Of a DNA stretch of 64,000 nt, positions 54,831-64,000 are shown in pieces. The notes under the pieces were generated by a model. It saw only the letters and a list, made by a program, of their open reading frames with translations, searched no databases and had not been told where the DNA came from. Made by a program: the position numbers and the translations under genes. Numbering within the stretch: position 1 is the stretch's first letter; every line of letters starts with the position of its first letter. The stretch comes from Voacanga thouarsii (lineage: Eukaryota; Streptophyta; Magnoliopsida; Gentianales; Apocynaceae), in contig JANUWF010003367.1 in the NCBI GenBank assembly GCA_026120185.1, forward strand, positions 713,501 through 777,500. Direction: 5' to 3'.

Positions 54831-55621
54831 TGTGAAATATGAAACCCTAGAGCTCCAAGATTTTAGAAGGCTGAGAGAGAGAGAGTGTGTGTGTGTGTGT
54901 GTTTCAATACCCCATATTACAAAACATCTTGGCTAAAAGAGAAAATTTTGGGATTTATTTTCATGATATATTTGGCATGAAATAATATTTTCATGATATA
55001 TTCTTTTGAAATCGTACTATTTCATCACATTAAAATGCTGATGTCCTTGGGAGAAAAAAAAAGGCGGGGTGGGGGAAGCTAAGATATCACAATGTTTGTA
55101 TTTTCCCAGCCAAAAGAAAAATATATTCCTTGTCAATTTATTTTATTTAATCATTGTCGAAAGAAGGCATAAAACCTTTACTTATAGGCAAAGAAAACTT
55201 AATTTAGAAACTACAAAACATAAATACTTTATCAAATAATTGATGAATTAATTCCAAAATAAATAATCCCCTAACATTAATAAAGGGCAGGTGATATTGT
55301 CAGAGCAATTTTGATCCTGCTGAGCAATTTTTCTTGAAATGACTTTGTAATGCTGGGCCCAATTATTGGGTGGGTATTATTGGGTTGGGTTAGTTTAATT
55401 AACATAATAGATTGAGGTTTATTTTATAGTTGAGGTAATTTTAAGTTAATTTAATTGGAGGACTTATTAGCAAATTATAACTTATGGTATCCTCTAACAA
55501 TGTTTTTTATGCACTCAAGCGTTTGAAACATCAGGAAGTAGAGACATAAACTCCAGAGAAGGACAAAAGGGAGAGGAACGACTATGGTTATCAGCACAGG
55601 TCATTACTAAAAGTAATTAAC
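54831..55621. other. No gene seen; GA/GT microsatellite
   Basis: A (GA)n(GT)n tract at 54872-54902 in front of the LINE remnant. The rest is AT-rich. Confidence 0.5.
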
Positions 55622-56532
55622 GCATCTCTTCTCTAATATTCACATTAGAAGTAGCCAATGAATTGATTATTAAGCATATATTGAGATTTATATAGGTTTA
55701 GATTGATTGGTACTCTTGGTATTGATTGGCGTTTGGTTATTGTGTTAAGAATTAACAATGGGAAAGACCAAGAAAGCGATTACTTAAGTTAGAGGCATTG
55801 TTTGATCATTGAAATTGGCTCAAAATAAGTGAGAATGATCCCTTCTTTGTGTTTTGGCAAAAAAAAAAAAAAAAAAAAAAAACGATTTAGCAGCCTTTTG
55901 GTTTGCCTGTGGCTTCTATTTTTCAGTGGAGACATTGTGGATGTTTTTTTCATTAGACCAAAAAGAAAAAAAAAATGGCAGACATTTTTCCCTTTTTTTT
56001 AGATTGCTCTGGCCATTAATGGTGTAGGAAATATTACTTCCCTTTTTAATGGGGCATCATCTGCGTGGCTAATTTATAAATTCTAATGGCTTCTACGATT
56101 GTTATTTGATTGAATTTCATTATTTAGTTAAGTATTATCCAAATTCCTTCTTTGACTAAAAGTATAAATTTCACTATTTGTTTATTTGTTCAATAGCGTT
56201 TAAGTTACTGAATTTTGGATTCAACATTCTAGCTATTCTTTTAATTTTTTTAAAAAAAATTATTTAAGCTTACGAATTAAATGATTTTGGGGTTGTGTTA
56301 TTGGCTTATGCTTATTCAAAAGTTTTGGCTAATATTGGATTTGATAGTTAAATGTATTGATAAATTGCTACAATGTTTTGGAATAAAGAATTCATTGGTT
56401 ATTGGGACAAAATTAGTATATTGGTTGTGGGAGAAACACGTTCCATTTTGAAAAATGAACCCATTGGCGTGGACAAAAAGCCAACCAAATGATTGTAAGA
56501 ATGCCCCCCTAGTAGGACTAAATGCTAGGACT
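55622..56532. repeat. Dispersed repeat, copy 2
   Basis: Full-length partner of 28425-29099, with an extra segment at 55900-56230. It contains a 22-base poly(A) at about 55859-55881. Copy 2 continues past 56532 where copy 1 is broken by CACTA-1b. Confidence 0.85.
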
Positions 56533-57315
56533 GAATTTAGTAATGGCCCATTAGTTGCACATTTAGTTATGTTCCAGTATACTAGTGAAATTAAATGTTC
56601 ATTGTAGATGAATGTTTGTTGTTCTTTTGGTCATTGTACTAGATTTGTCATTGCCAAAATGTTTTTGGTTACACACAAAATTTAAATGTTTTGATTAATT
56701 ATATTTAAGGATATATGTGTGTGTGTGTGTGTGTGTGTATTTCTATGAATTTTAATTGTTTTGAACTATTTAAGAATATCTAATAAGATTTTCCAGTAAT
56801 TCATATAGAATATGCACCTTTGAAAGTGATTATTACAATAGAAATTTTTACATGTTCTGAAAAGAATATATTATGAACACCATACTCAACCCTAGAGAAT
56901 AGAGAATTCTTACTTACTGAGTATTGTACTCATTCTATTATTTAATATTTTCAAATGCTAATGATGAGTTCAAGCTTGAAGAGGATGAGGGTAGGGAATG
57001 AGTTAGGTTGGCTAGTGCGAGGACCCTGATAATCTTATACTTTAAATTGTCTCTTTTATAACTTGAGGATCTTTGGGATGAACACTTGGATTCGGGTTGA
57101 CTTTTTATTATTATGCTTATTAATAATTTAGCCATTAGGTTATTGTTTTTGTTGTTTTGGGGATTTTGTATTAATGGATAATAGAATCGGTATTCTTTTT
57201 CTTTAATGCCTTTAGTTTAATTCGTAGAAGGTTTCACATTCTTTAAGGAAAACATTAGAGGATGTGGCCTTTTGCGTCATAGGGACGGGACTTAACTTGG
57301 ATTTGGGGTGTGACA
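56533..57315 (+). repeat. Gypsy E LTR, 3' part
   Basis: The end TTTGGGGTGTGACA at 57315 followed by TTTAG and a decayed primer site parallels the gypsy A LTR end (GGTGTGACA then TTTAG). The left limit is not determinable. A (GT)n microsatellite lies at about 56716-56740. Confidence 0.55.
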
Positions 57316-57888
57316 TTTAGTAATATCAAAGCCTGGTTATGATCATTTGGATGGAAACTAATATAGGATTTGTAACTTGGGAATGAGTGTAGGACGTGAG
57401 AGAGTTTAGAAAGAAAGTTGTGTGCATGTGATGTTTTTTGTATTTTATGTGTCACCTTATTATTATGTATGCTACTTTTATACCTTTGCGCTTATTATTT
57501 AACTTCACTTGAATAAATGGCTCACAATAGAAGAATTGAGACTATTAGGGGTATATAGGAACCTTCTAAAGGTGAAGACATGAATGTGCCACTGGCATAA
57601 TTAAACCTAGAGGCACAAGCACTAAGCCCGGATGGGGGTACGTCATATGGGAGGAATCAACCACCACCTCCACCTCTAGCATTAGTGCCTACTCGAAAAA
57701 CTACTTTTGCTATGCCTCCAAAGATGACTGTAATGTTTAATATGATGGCTCAGGTCATGCAGGGCCAATATCAAATTCAGTAAGCATAGGAAAATAGCAA
57801 CCAACAGGCAGCTTCTGGTACCAAAGATCAGTATGAGCAGTTGAAGAAAGCTAATGTGCCTACTTTTGATGGAGGGTCAGATCCTAAG

Positions 57889-57891
57889 AAA
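57889..57891. repeat. Target-site duplication of CACTA-4
   Basis: AAA here and AAA at 62861-62863 flank CACTA-4. Confidence 0.7.
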
Positions 57892-58329
57892 CACTACAAG
57901 AAAAATGATAATTAGCGAAGGCTTCTAAGCCATCACTAATTTGTGATGGAACAGTGATGTGAATAAAAAATTTGAAAATAAATTTATTTTTTTTAAAGTC
58001 CGTGGCTAATCCGTCACTGTTACGGACAGATTAGCGACGGACATTTAGCCGACGCTAATTAGAGAAGGATTTACAACGATTTTTTTAAATTATTTATTAT
58101 CACTAATTAAATTGAAAGTAATCATAAATCTGTCGCTAATTAGCGACGACTTTGCAATGACCATCCAAAATTTAAAAATAAATTTATTTTTTTAAAATTT
58201 GAAAAAATAAGCTGCCGCAAATTCATTGCTAATTAGTGAGGGATTCGCGACGGCTAAATTTTTCAAAATTTAAAAAAAAATTATTTTCAAAATTTGGAAG
58301 GCCGTCACAAAATTTAGAAGGTCATCGCA

Positions 58330-58420
58330 ATATATATATACACAAATAAATATGTACATATATATATATACATATTCATATATATATATATATATATATA
58401 CATACATACATACATACATA
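58330..58420. repeat. TA/CATA microsatellites
   Basis: (TA)n and (CATA)n tracts beside the left subterminal array of CACTA-4. Confidence 0.85.
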
Positions 58421-58439
58421 TTTTTTTTCTTTAATTTTT

Positions 58440-61400
58440 ATATATTCACTGTATATAATAGAATACGGTGAATCTTGGTTTCTCAATATGGATTTGGTTT
58501 GCTCTCCTTACCTTACTGTAACTATTGTTGATTTGGAACTGTTTGGTGGTGGAAGGAACGCAGTTTGAGTGCTTTTTTTTTATTAAGATTCAATTCTGTT
58601 AACTCAATTTGTCATAGAAGATAAACGTAAAGGGAAAAAGTGATGCAAGATGATTTAGTTCTGTGATTCAAAATAGCTCGTCTATTTTGGAATGAAAGCT
58701 TTTTCCTTTTTCTTTTCCCTCTCTAAAGGTTTTATTTTTGCCTGTATTTCTTTTCTAATAAGATTATATTGTTAAGATGTTTGCCCAAATATACTTTGCT
58801 TTCTACATAAGAAGCAATTATAGGACCAACAAAAGTCTAAATGAGTAACTATCTGAGTCCATTGATTTTGATTACTTTAGGAACGTATGAGGCATCTATT
58901 CCTTTCATTTTCAACCAGGACTTGAGGGAAGAAACATGGGATTTTTTAGGTACAATGGTGTTTGGAAGAGAAGTCCTACACTTATTTGTCTGAGAGTCAT
59001 TGAAATTAATTTTGTTCCTCAAACTCGTGGCGGTTGTTGTATGGGGAATTTTATTGCTTAATAAATTAAGTTTCTTGCTTGGACTCTAATTCTCCTTCTG
59101 CTCAAACCGCTTCATTTATTGTATTATCTATTGAGAAGTTGCTTCCTTGCAGAAAATTCCCTATCATTTCACAATAGAGTACCTCCCTAATTGCAGAACG
59201 GAGATTATTCTATGCAATTGAAAAGGAAAATGTTGGACTATAAAGTCAATGCCAACAACAAAAGTACAAGTACTGCATACCTTTTGTGGCAGTTAGATGG
59301 CCTTTGTTCATGATAACGACATTTAATTAGGTGATATGTGCATATTTGAGCTGTTTGGCAAACAAGAGATGCGTGTGCATATATCTCAAAATGGTAAAAC
59401 TGCGAGAACTTCATCTAATGTTGTTGGTTCCATGGCAAACAATCGTTCTCTCACATAAGGAATGAGGAATATCACTTGCAATACTGCGGTAAGTACTTTT
59501 ACTAAATTCCCTTTCCTTGTCACTGTGTCATCTATTTATTTTATTTTCTTTTTGCCTTTCACTATTTTTTACATGCCTAATCAACATGGTAACCATGTTT
59601 TCTAGGTAAAATAACTTATCCATAGGAACTTAAGTTTGTACATTTTCAATCAGCTTTACCTTGTGCATTTATTTTTGTTGTATAATCTCCATCTTTACAT
59701 TGCAAGTGGAATAGATATTCAGTTGTAACTGTAACTGAAAAGATTTGGTTTGTATTTTCAATTCTTATTTGAAATGGCAAGTTAGTGCACTAGATTAGGT
59801 ACTGGTGATACTTATGTTACAATTTGTCCTTTGCAAACCCTAAAAGCATTTCCTATTATTCCTGTTTGGATCACTTAAATTTAGAATGCGATGACCTTGT
59901 ATAGTGATGATGATGAAAATGGTTGTACTTAATACTTTGTATGATAGTCTATTCAGAGTTGTCATTTTTTAAATAATATATTTGTTACTTATCCCTCTCC
60001 CTCTCTCCAAGGTAAATATTTACATTGACTTGAAATAAAGATTTAGAGAAGCAATTGACTACTTAACATGTTTAGTTTGGGATCCGCGGGCAGTAGTGTC
60101 ATCTCCATCATTTTCTTTTTCAAATGAGGCTAATGGAGAGAAATTCAGATTGAGAGATATATTGAATTTAAAAAGTGGATATGCAACTAGTTTTAAATTA
60201 GAGCAGTGCCACTTCGAGTGGACAATGGAGCTGGAAACCACTGGGTTTCTTGATGCTCAATGGTTTTTGTAATTTTTCATATTTGCTTGTTGACCAACCT
60301 CTAGAACTAAATTTACACACAAACACTATAGCAGTGAACTTTTTAGCTTTACACTTTGCATTTGGATTTGGCAGTGGAGGACCTTCTTTGGCCTCTCAGG
60401 AAACTACTACCACTTTGCACTACTTTGCTTACCTACTTAGATAAATTTGACATTGCACAAATTTCGTAATGTGTCTGTGGAGTACGTCTTTTTTTTTTTT
60501 TTTTTTTGGTGATTAACTAGGCAATTTGTATCCATTCCTTTCTTCTAATTATGATCTTATTTGCTATTATATTCAACTTTAGAGATTGATAAATAGGAGC
60601 AAGCCACAGCTTACCAACTTTCTGCATAGGTTGGAAATTTCTTTAATGTGCTGCAAAATTTCTTCCTAATCTACATAGGTTGAGTGTGTCCAACTTTGGA
60701 CAAACAATTTTATTAACTTACTGATTTGGTGAAATTCCCTTCAAACTAAATGGCTTCAGAAGATCATGTGCAGTGTTGTAACAACTTGAAATAGTAGTAT
60801 TCAATAGTTTACAGTCCTTGTGGCTGCCACAAGATGTTGATAATTTACTAAATTCGATAAGGCTGGCTAAGGTTTACAGCTTTCTGTACAAGGTTTTTGG
60901 ACTCGAGGTTTTGCCAAAAGCAACATCATCAGCATTTGGATGACATCTCGGATATTGTAAGAGTTGCTGCACTTCAGTATTCACAGTCAACCTTTAAAGA
61001 GACCTTGACATCTTATTGATGATGATGAAAAATTGTTACTATTACTACCCGTAGGTTGCATAGATAGGCATATAGCAATATGCTCTCATAATTTGCTCTT
61101 GTTGAATGTACTAATATACCATATATATTGGTTGTTCAGAATTGCAAGTATTTGTGCGGTCTTTGAGATCTTAAATTGAAGTTGTGTAGTTATATACTTC
61201 AAATTCTATAGGAAAATTTGAATTATTGTACTCTTTGCTTCTGTGACCAACTGCTAACACAGAATGTTTATGGCTTAAAGCATTTGGAATTAGTTTCTTT
61301 TCCATTGACTAAATTTATGATCCTATAGTTGGATTTTGGGATATCTCTGTCCTCTAATAAAATTTCAATATTTTGACGAAGGGAAGGTTCGGATAGGGAA

Positions 61401-61500
61401 CTCTCCCCTGTCCTTAGCCTCACTGCTTCCTTAAGATTCGTTATTTGTTCAATATTTTCTTGCCACACGTACCCAAGTTCGTGCCTTGCGCGAGACAGCC
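58440..61500. other. Interior of CACTA-4, no gene recognised
   Basis: AT-rich and free of recognisable protein domains on both strands. Homopolymer T-run at about 60490-60508. A small minus-strand ORF at 61268-61468 is hydrophilic (RTGESSLSEPSLRQNIEILL) but matches nothing I know. Confidence 0.45.
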
Positions 61501-61504
61501 ACCT

Positions 61505-61880
61505 AGTATGTCTGTGTGTGTATATATATATATATATATGAATGTATGTATGTGTATATGTATGTATGTATGCGTATATATATATGTATGTGTATGTGTA
61601 TGTATATATGTATATTTATATATATGTATATGAATATAATATGTGTGTGTGTGTGTGTGTGTGTGCGCATATATATATATATATATATATTTGTTGTATA
61701 ATTATATATTTATATAATTGTTGAATATATATATATATATAAATATATATACAAATAGTTCGATTGAAAAAATATCTATATATATATGTACATATATATA
61801 TGTATTTATATGTATGTATGTATTGTGTATATATTTGTATATATTATGCATATATATATATATATATATATGTATTGAAA
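61505..61880. repeat. Long compound TA/TG/TATG microsatellite
   Basis: About 375 bp of TA, TG, GTATG and TATA runs. The Tyr/Ile/Cys/Val ORFs across it are artefacts of the repeats. Confidence 0.92.
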
Positions 61881-62317
61881 ATATTAGCAAGAGATTTACG
61901 ACGTCCTTCAAAATTTTAAAAATAAATTTATTTTTTAATATTTAAAAAAATGAGCTATCGCAAATCTGTTGCTAATTAGCTATGGATTTGTTGCCATCAC
62001 AAATCCTTTGCTAATTAATAACGGATTTGTAATGGCTCATTTTTTTTAAAAATAAATTTATTTTTAAATTTTACATGGTCATCTCAAAGCCGTTGATAAT
62101 TATCAACGAATTTGTGACAGCCTTTCAAAATTTGAAAATAAATTTATTTTTAAAATTTGAAAAATAAGCCATCACAAATCTCTCGCTAATTAGCTACAGA
62201 TTTGTGATGGAAAATTAGTTTGTCGTAGATCCGTTGTAAATCCTTACAAAGATCCATCACTAATTCACAAAAAATATACTATATAATTAATATATAGTAC
62301 AATAAATTACAAGAATT

Positions 62318-62390
62318 CAATAGTTTAGCGGTAGAATATGTGTTCCCCCACAATAAGGATGCTGGTTCAAGCCTTGCATCTGACATAATC
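62318..62390 (+). other. tRNA-like sequence with A and B boxes (SINE head or tRNA relic)
   Basis: TAGTTTAGCGGTAGAAT at 62321-62337 fits a pol III A box and GGTTCAAGCC at 62363-62372 a B box, 31 bases apart. Similar in layout to tRNA-Gly. The ends do not pair into an acceptor stem, so not a working tRNA. Confidence 0.5.
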
Positions 62391-63125
62391 TCATAATTTT
62401 TTTTGGCGGGTCGGGTTGGGCGGGGTGAGTTCAGTAACCTAGGTTTGAGAGCAAATTAATTAATTTTTTCTAAATAAAAAATTTTGGTAGTCGCAAATCC
62501 ATTCCTAAATTAATTAATTTTTTTTGAAAAAAATAAAATTTTTGTCGTCGTTAAATTAATTAATTTTTTTAAATAAAACCTTTGGCCATCACAAAACCAT
62601 CACTAAATTAATTAATTTTTTATAAATAAAAAAAATTTGTCTTTGCAAATTTGCTGCTAAATTAATTGATTTTTTAAAAAAAAAAATTGGCCGTCACAAA
62701 TCTATTGCTAAATTAATTGATTTTTTTTTAAAAAAAACATTTTTAACCGTCACAAATTGCTACGCCCGTTTTAGCGACAGTCATAATCCGTTACTAATCC
62801 ATCGCTAAACTCGATTAGTGATGGATTTGACCGTCGCTAATTTGGTCTTTTCTTGTAGTGAAAGTTGAGAAGTGGCTTAAAGAAATAGAGAGCAACTTCA
62901 AGGTGTTTGAGGTACCTATGAATATCAGAGGTAGAATTATTGTACCATTCTTGGTAGGAGATACACAAAAATGGTGAGAAGGGCCTTCTCCAGCGTATGT
63001 GACAGATAACCAGCCATTAGCATGGGAGATACTCAGGAAAGCATTTATGGATTACTATTTTCCAGATTTACTGTGTTTGGAGAAGCAGAAACAATTCTTC
63101 AATTTGAAGCAGACAGGCTCTATAT

Positions 63126-64000
63126 TCATTTCCTTCCATCTTTCTATTTTTATTTTGACAACAAAAGCCATTGGAAATATCAATGCAATTAACTATATTA
63201 CCATTTAGAATATAAAAAAATATGTTAGGTAAAATAGTGATAAAAAAGAATAACAAAATTTCATTAATTAATTTCCGTGGGAAATCCATGGCAAATTGCC
63301 ACGGATTGGCCATGGATTGTGTTAGTCCGTGGCAAATCCCTAGCAAATTGTAAGGGATTTGCCACAGATTTATTTTTTCTTTTTTTATTCTAATTTTTAT
63401 TCCATACATTTTGATTAAAATGTTCAAATGTTTTATAAACATTTTATTTTTCTTGTCTCTAACTTATTTATTCTTGAAAAAGAATTTATACGAATTAAAA
63501 ATAGAATGTAATATTTTTGTGTGTCAAATATATGTGTGTATTAAAATAAAAAATTTTAAAGATATATATATATATATATATATATATATTACAGCAAAAG
63601 CCATTGGAAATATCAATGCAATTAATTATATTGCCATTTAGAATATACAAATTATATATTAGGTAAAATAATGATAAAAAGAATAAAAAAAATTTATTAT
63701 GTGTTTCATGGCAAAATCTGTGGCAATCTGCCACGGATTTGCCACGAAATACCATTTTAATTTCATTAATTATCTTCCGTGGCAAATTTGATTGTGTTAG
63801 TCCGTGGTAAATTCCTAGCAAATTGCAGGGGATTTGCCACGGATTTATTTTTTTCTTTTTTATTCTAATTTTTATTATACTTTTTTATTCCATACATTTT
63901 GATTAAAATGGTCAAATGTTTTATAAATATTTTTTTTATCTCTAACTTATTTATTCTTGAAAAAGAATTAATATGAATTTAAAATAGAATGTAATATTTT
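63126..64000. repeat. Tandem duplication of a roughly 430-470-bp unit with CCACGG arrays
   Basis: Unit 1 starts AAAAGCCATTGGAAATATCA at 63163, unit 2 at about 63596. Both hold TTGCCACGGATTTGCCA-type inverted units and end TTATTTATTCTTGAAAAAGA...AATGTAATATTTT (63539, 64000). An (AT)n tract lies at 63562-63589. The array is probably the subterminal part of another DNA element inserted into gypsy E gag; it runs off the window. Confidence 0.8.

Larger units (their letters stand above)
57892..62860. mobile_element. CACTA-4, about 5-kb non-coding CACTA transposon
   Basis: Left end CACTACAAGAAAAATGATAA, right end ...GGTCTTTTCTTGTAGTG: an inverted repeat of CACTACAAGAAAA. Subterminal arrays of GATTTGCGACGG/TTAGCGACGG-type units occupy 57910-58330 and 61890-62860. 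No transposase exons recognised, so a non-autonomous element. The interior (58440-61450) has no gene that I can see. Confidence 0.9.
57316..63125 (+). mobile_element. Ty3/gypsy element E, gag part, interrupted by CACTA-4
   Basis: Decayed primer site at 57321-57334 (TAATATCAAAGCCT; family TGGTATCAGAGCC), gag ATG at 57517 (MAHNRRIETIRG, then a stop), CACTA-4 at 57892-62860, then gag continues 62864-63125 (VEKWLKEIESNFKVFEVPM, LVGDTQKW, AWEILRKAFMDYYFPDLLCL, EKQKQFFNLKQTGS: retrotransposon-gag domain). At least three stops. The right side is cut by other repeat DNA; no pol is present. Related to gypsy A. Confidence 0.85.

Noticed and set aside
61445..61945. Five overlapping ORFs on both strands rich in Tyr, Ile, Cys and Val
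   Set aside because: They are translations of TA/TG/GTATG microsatellites.
62318..62390. Functional tRNA gene
   Set aside because: A and B boxes are present but the ends do not form an acceptor stem and the anticodon arm is not convincing.

Overview
The window is nuclear DNA of a flowering plant, most likely a eudicot. It is AT-rich, has spliced genes with GT-AG introns, and is packed with LTR retrotransposons and CACTA (En/Spm) DNA transposons of plant type. The host-gene pieces (HSP70, PPR, SAC phosphatase, ARA6-type Rab, RKD transcription factor, PQQ-repeat protein) are all plant families. There is no bacterial, organellar or viral gene. I cannot name the species.

Layout. 1-25,988: a minus-strand Ty3/gypsy element (A; its 3' end lies left of the window) carrying two nested insertions. 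A Ty1/copia element (B, 1222-11047, 2-kb LTRs, 5-bp target duplication) sits in its reverse transcriptase. A 10.3-kb CACTA element (CACTA-1, 13516-23848, 3-bp target duplication) sits near the start of its gag and carries both a TNP2-type transposase gene and a TNPA-like gene. Dropping each insertion restores the gypsy reading frame. 25,989-28,418: part of another minus-strand LTR element without recognisable gag-pol. 28,419-31,131: a dispersed repeat cut by a CACTA-type end. 31,132-44,200: CACTA-derived sequence with two different TNPA-like genes; between them lies a cluster of fragments of four host genes (HSP70 twice, PPR, SAC phosphatase, ARA6-like Rab). 44,265-45,538: the 3' end of a copia element (C) with one LTR, abutting the last exon of a PQQ-repeat protein gene. 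47,281-52,545: a copia element (D, minus strand) with paired LTRs and a perfect 5-bp target duplication. 53,900-54,830: LINE ORF1 remnant. 55,622-56,532: second copy of the dispersed repeat. 56,560-63,125: plus-strand gypsy element (E), cut in gag by a fourth CACTA element (57892-62860). 63,160-64,000: tandemly duplicated repeat DNA.

The most notable locus is copia D. The middle of its gag-pol is replaced by a complete, apparently intact four-exon RWP-RK (RKD) transcription-factor gene, with TATA-like promoter and introns, on the strand opposite to the element. The flanking element reading frames carry stop codons, but the 336-codon RKD frame and all six splice sites are clean. RKD proteins control egg-cell and embryo identity in plants, so a mobile copy is worth checking.

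Other notable points: (i) in copia B a 42-codon open frame inside the LTR ends at a splice donor that joins exactly in frame to an acceptor two bases before the gag ATG; (ii) two unrelated LTRs carry the same GC-rich motif in doublets 23-24 bp apart; (iii) CACTA-1 has a ~200-bp repeat in front of each of its two transposase genes.
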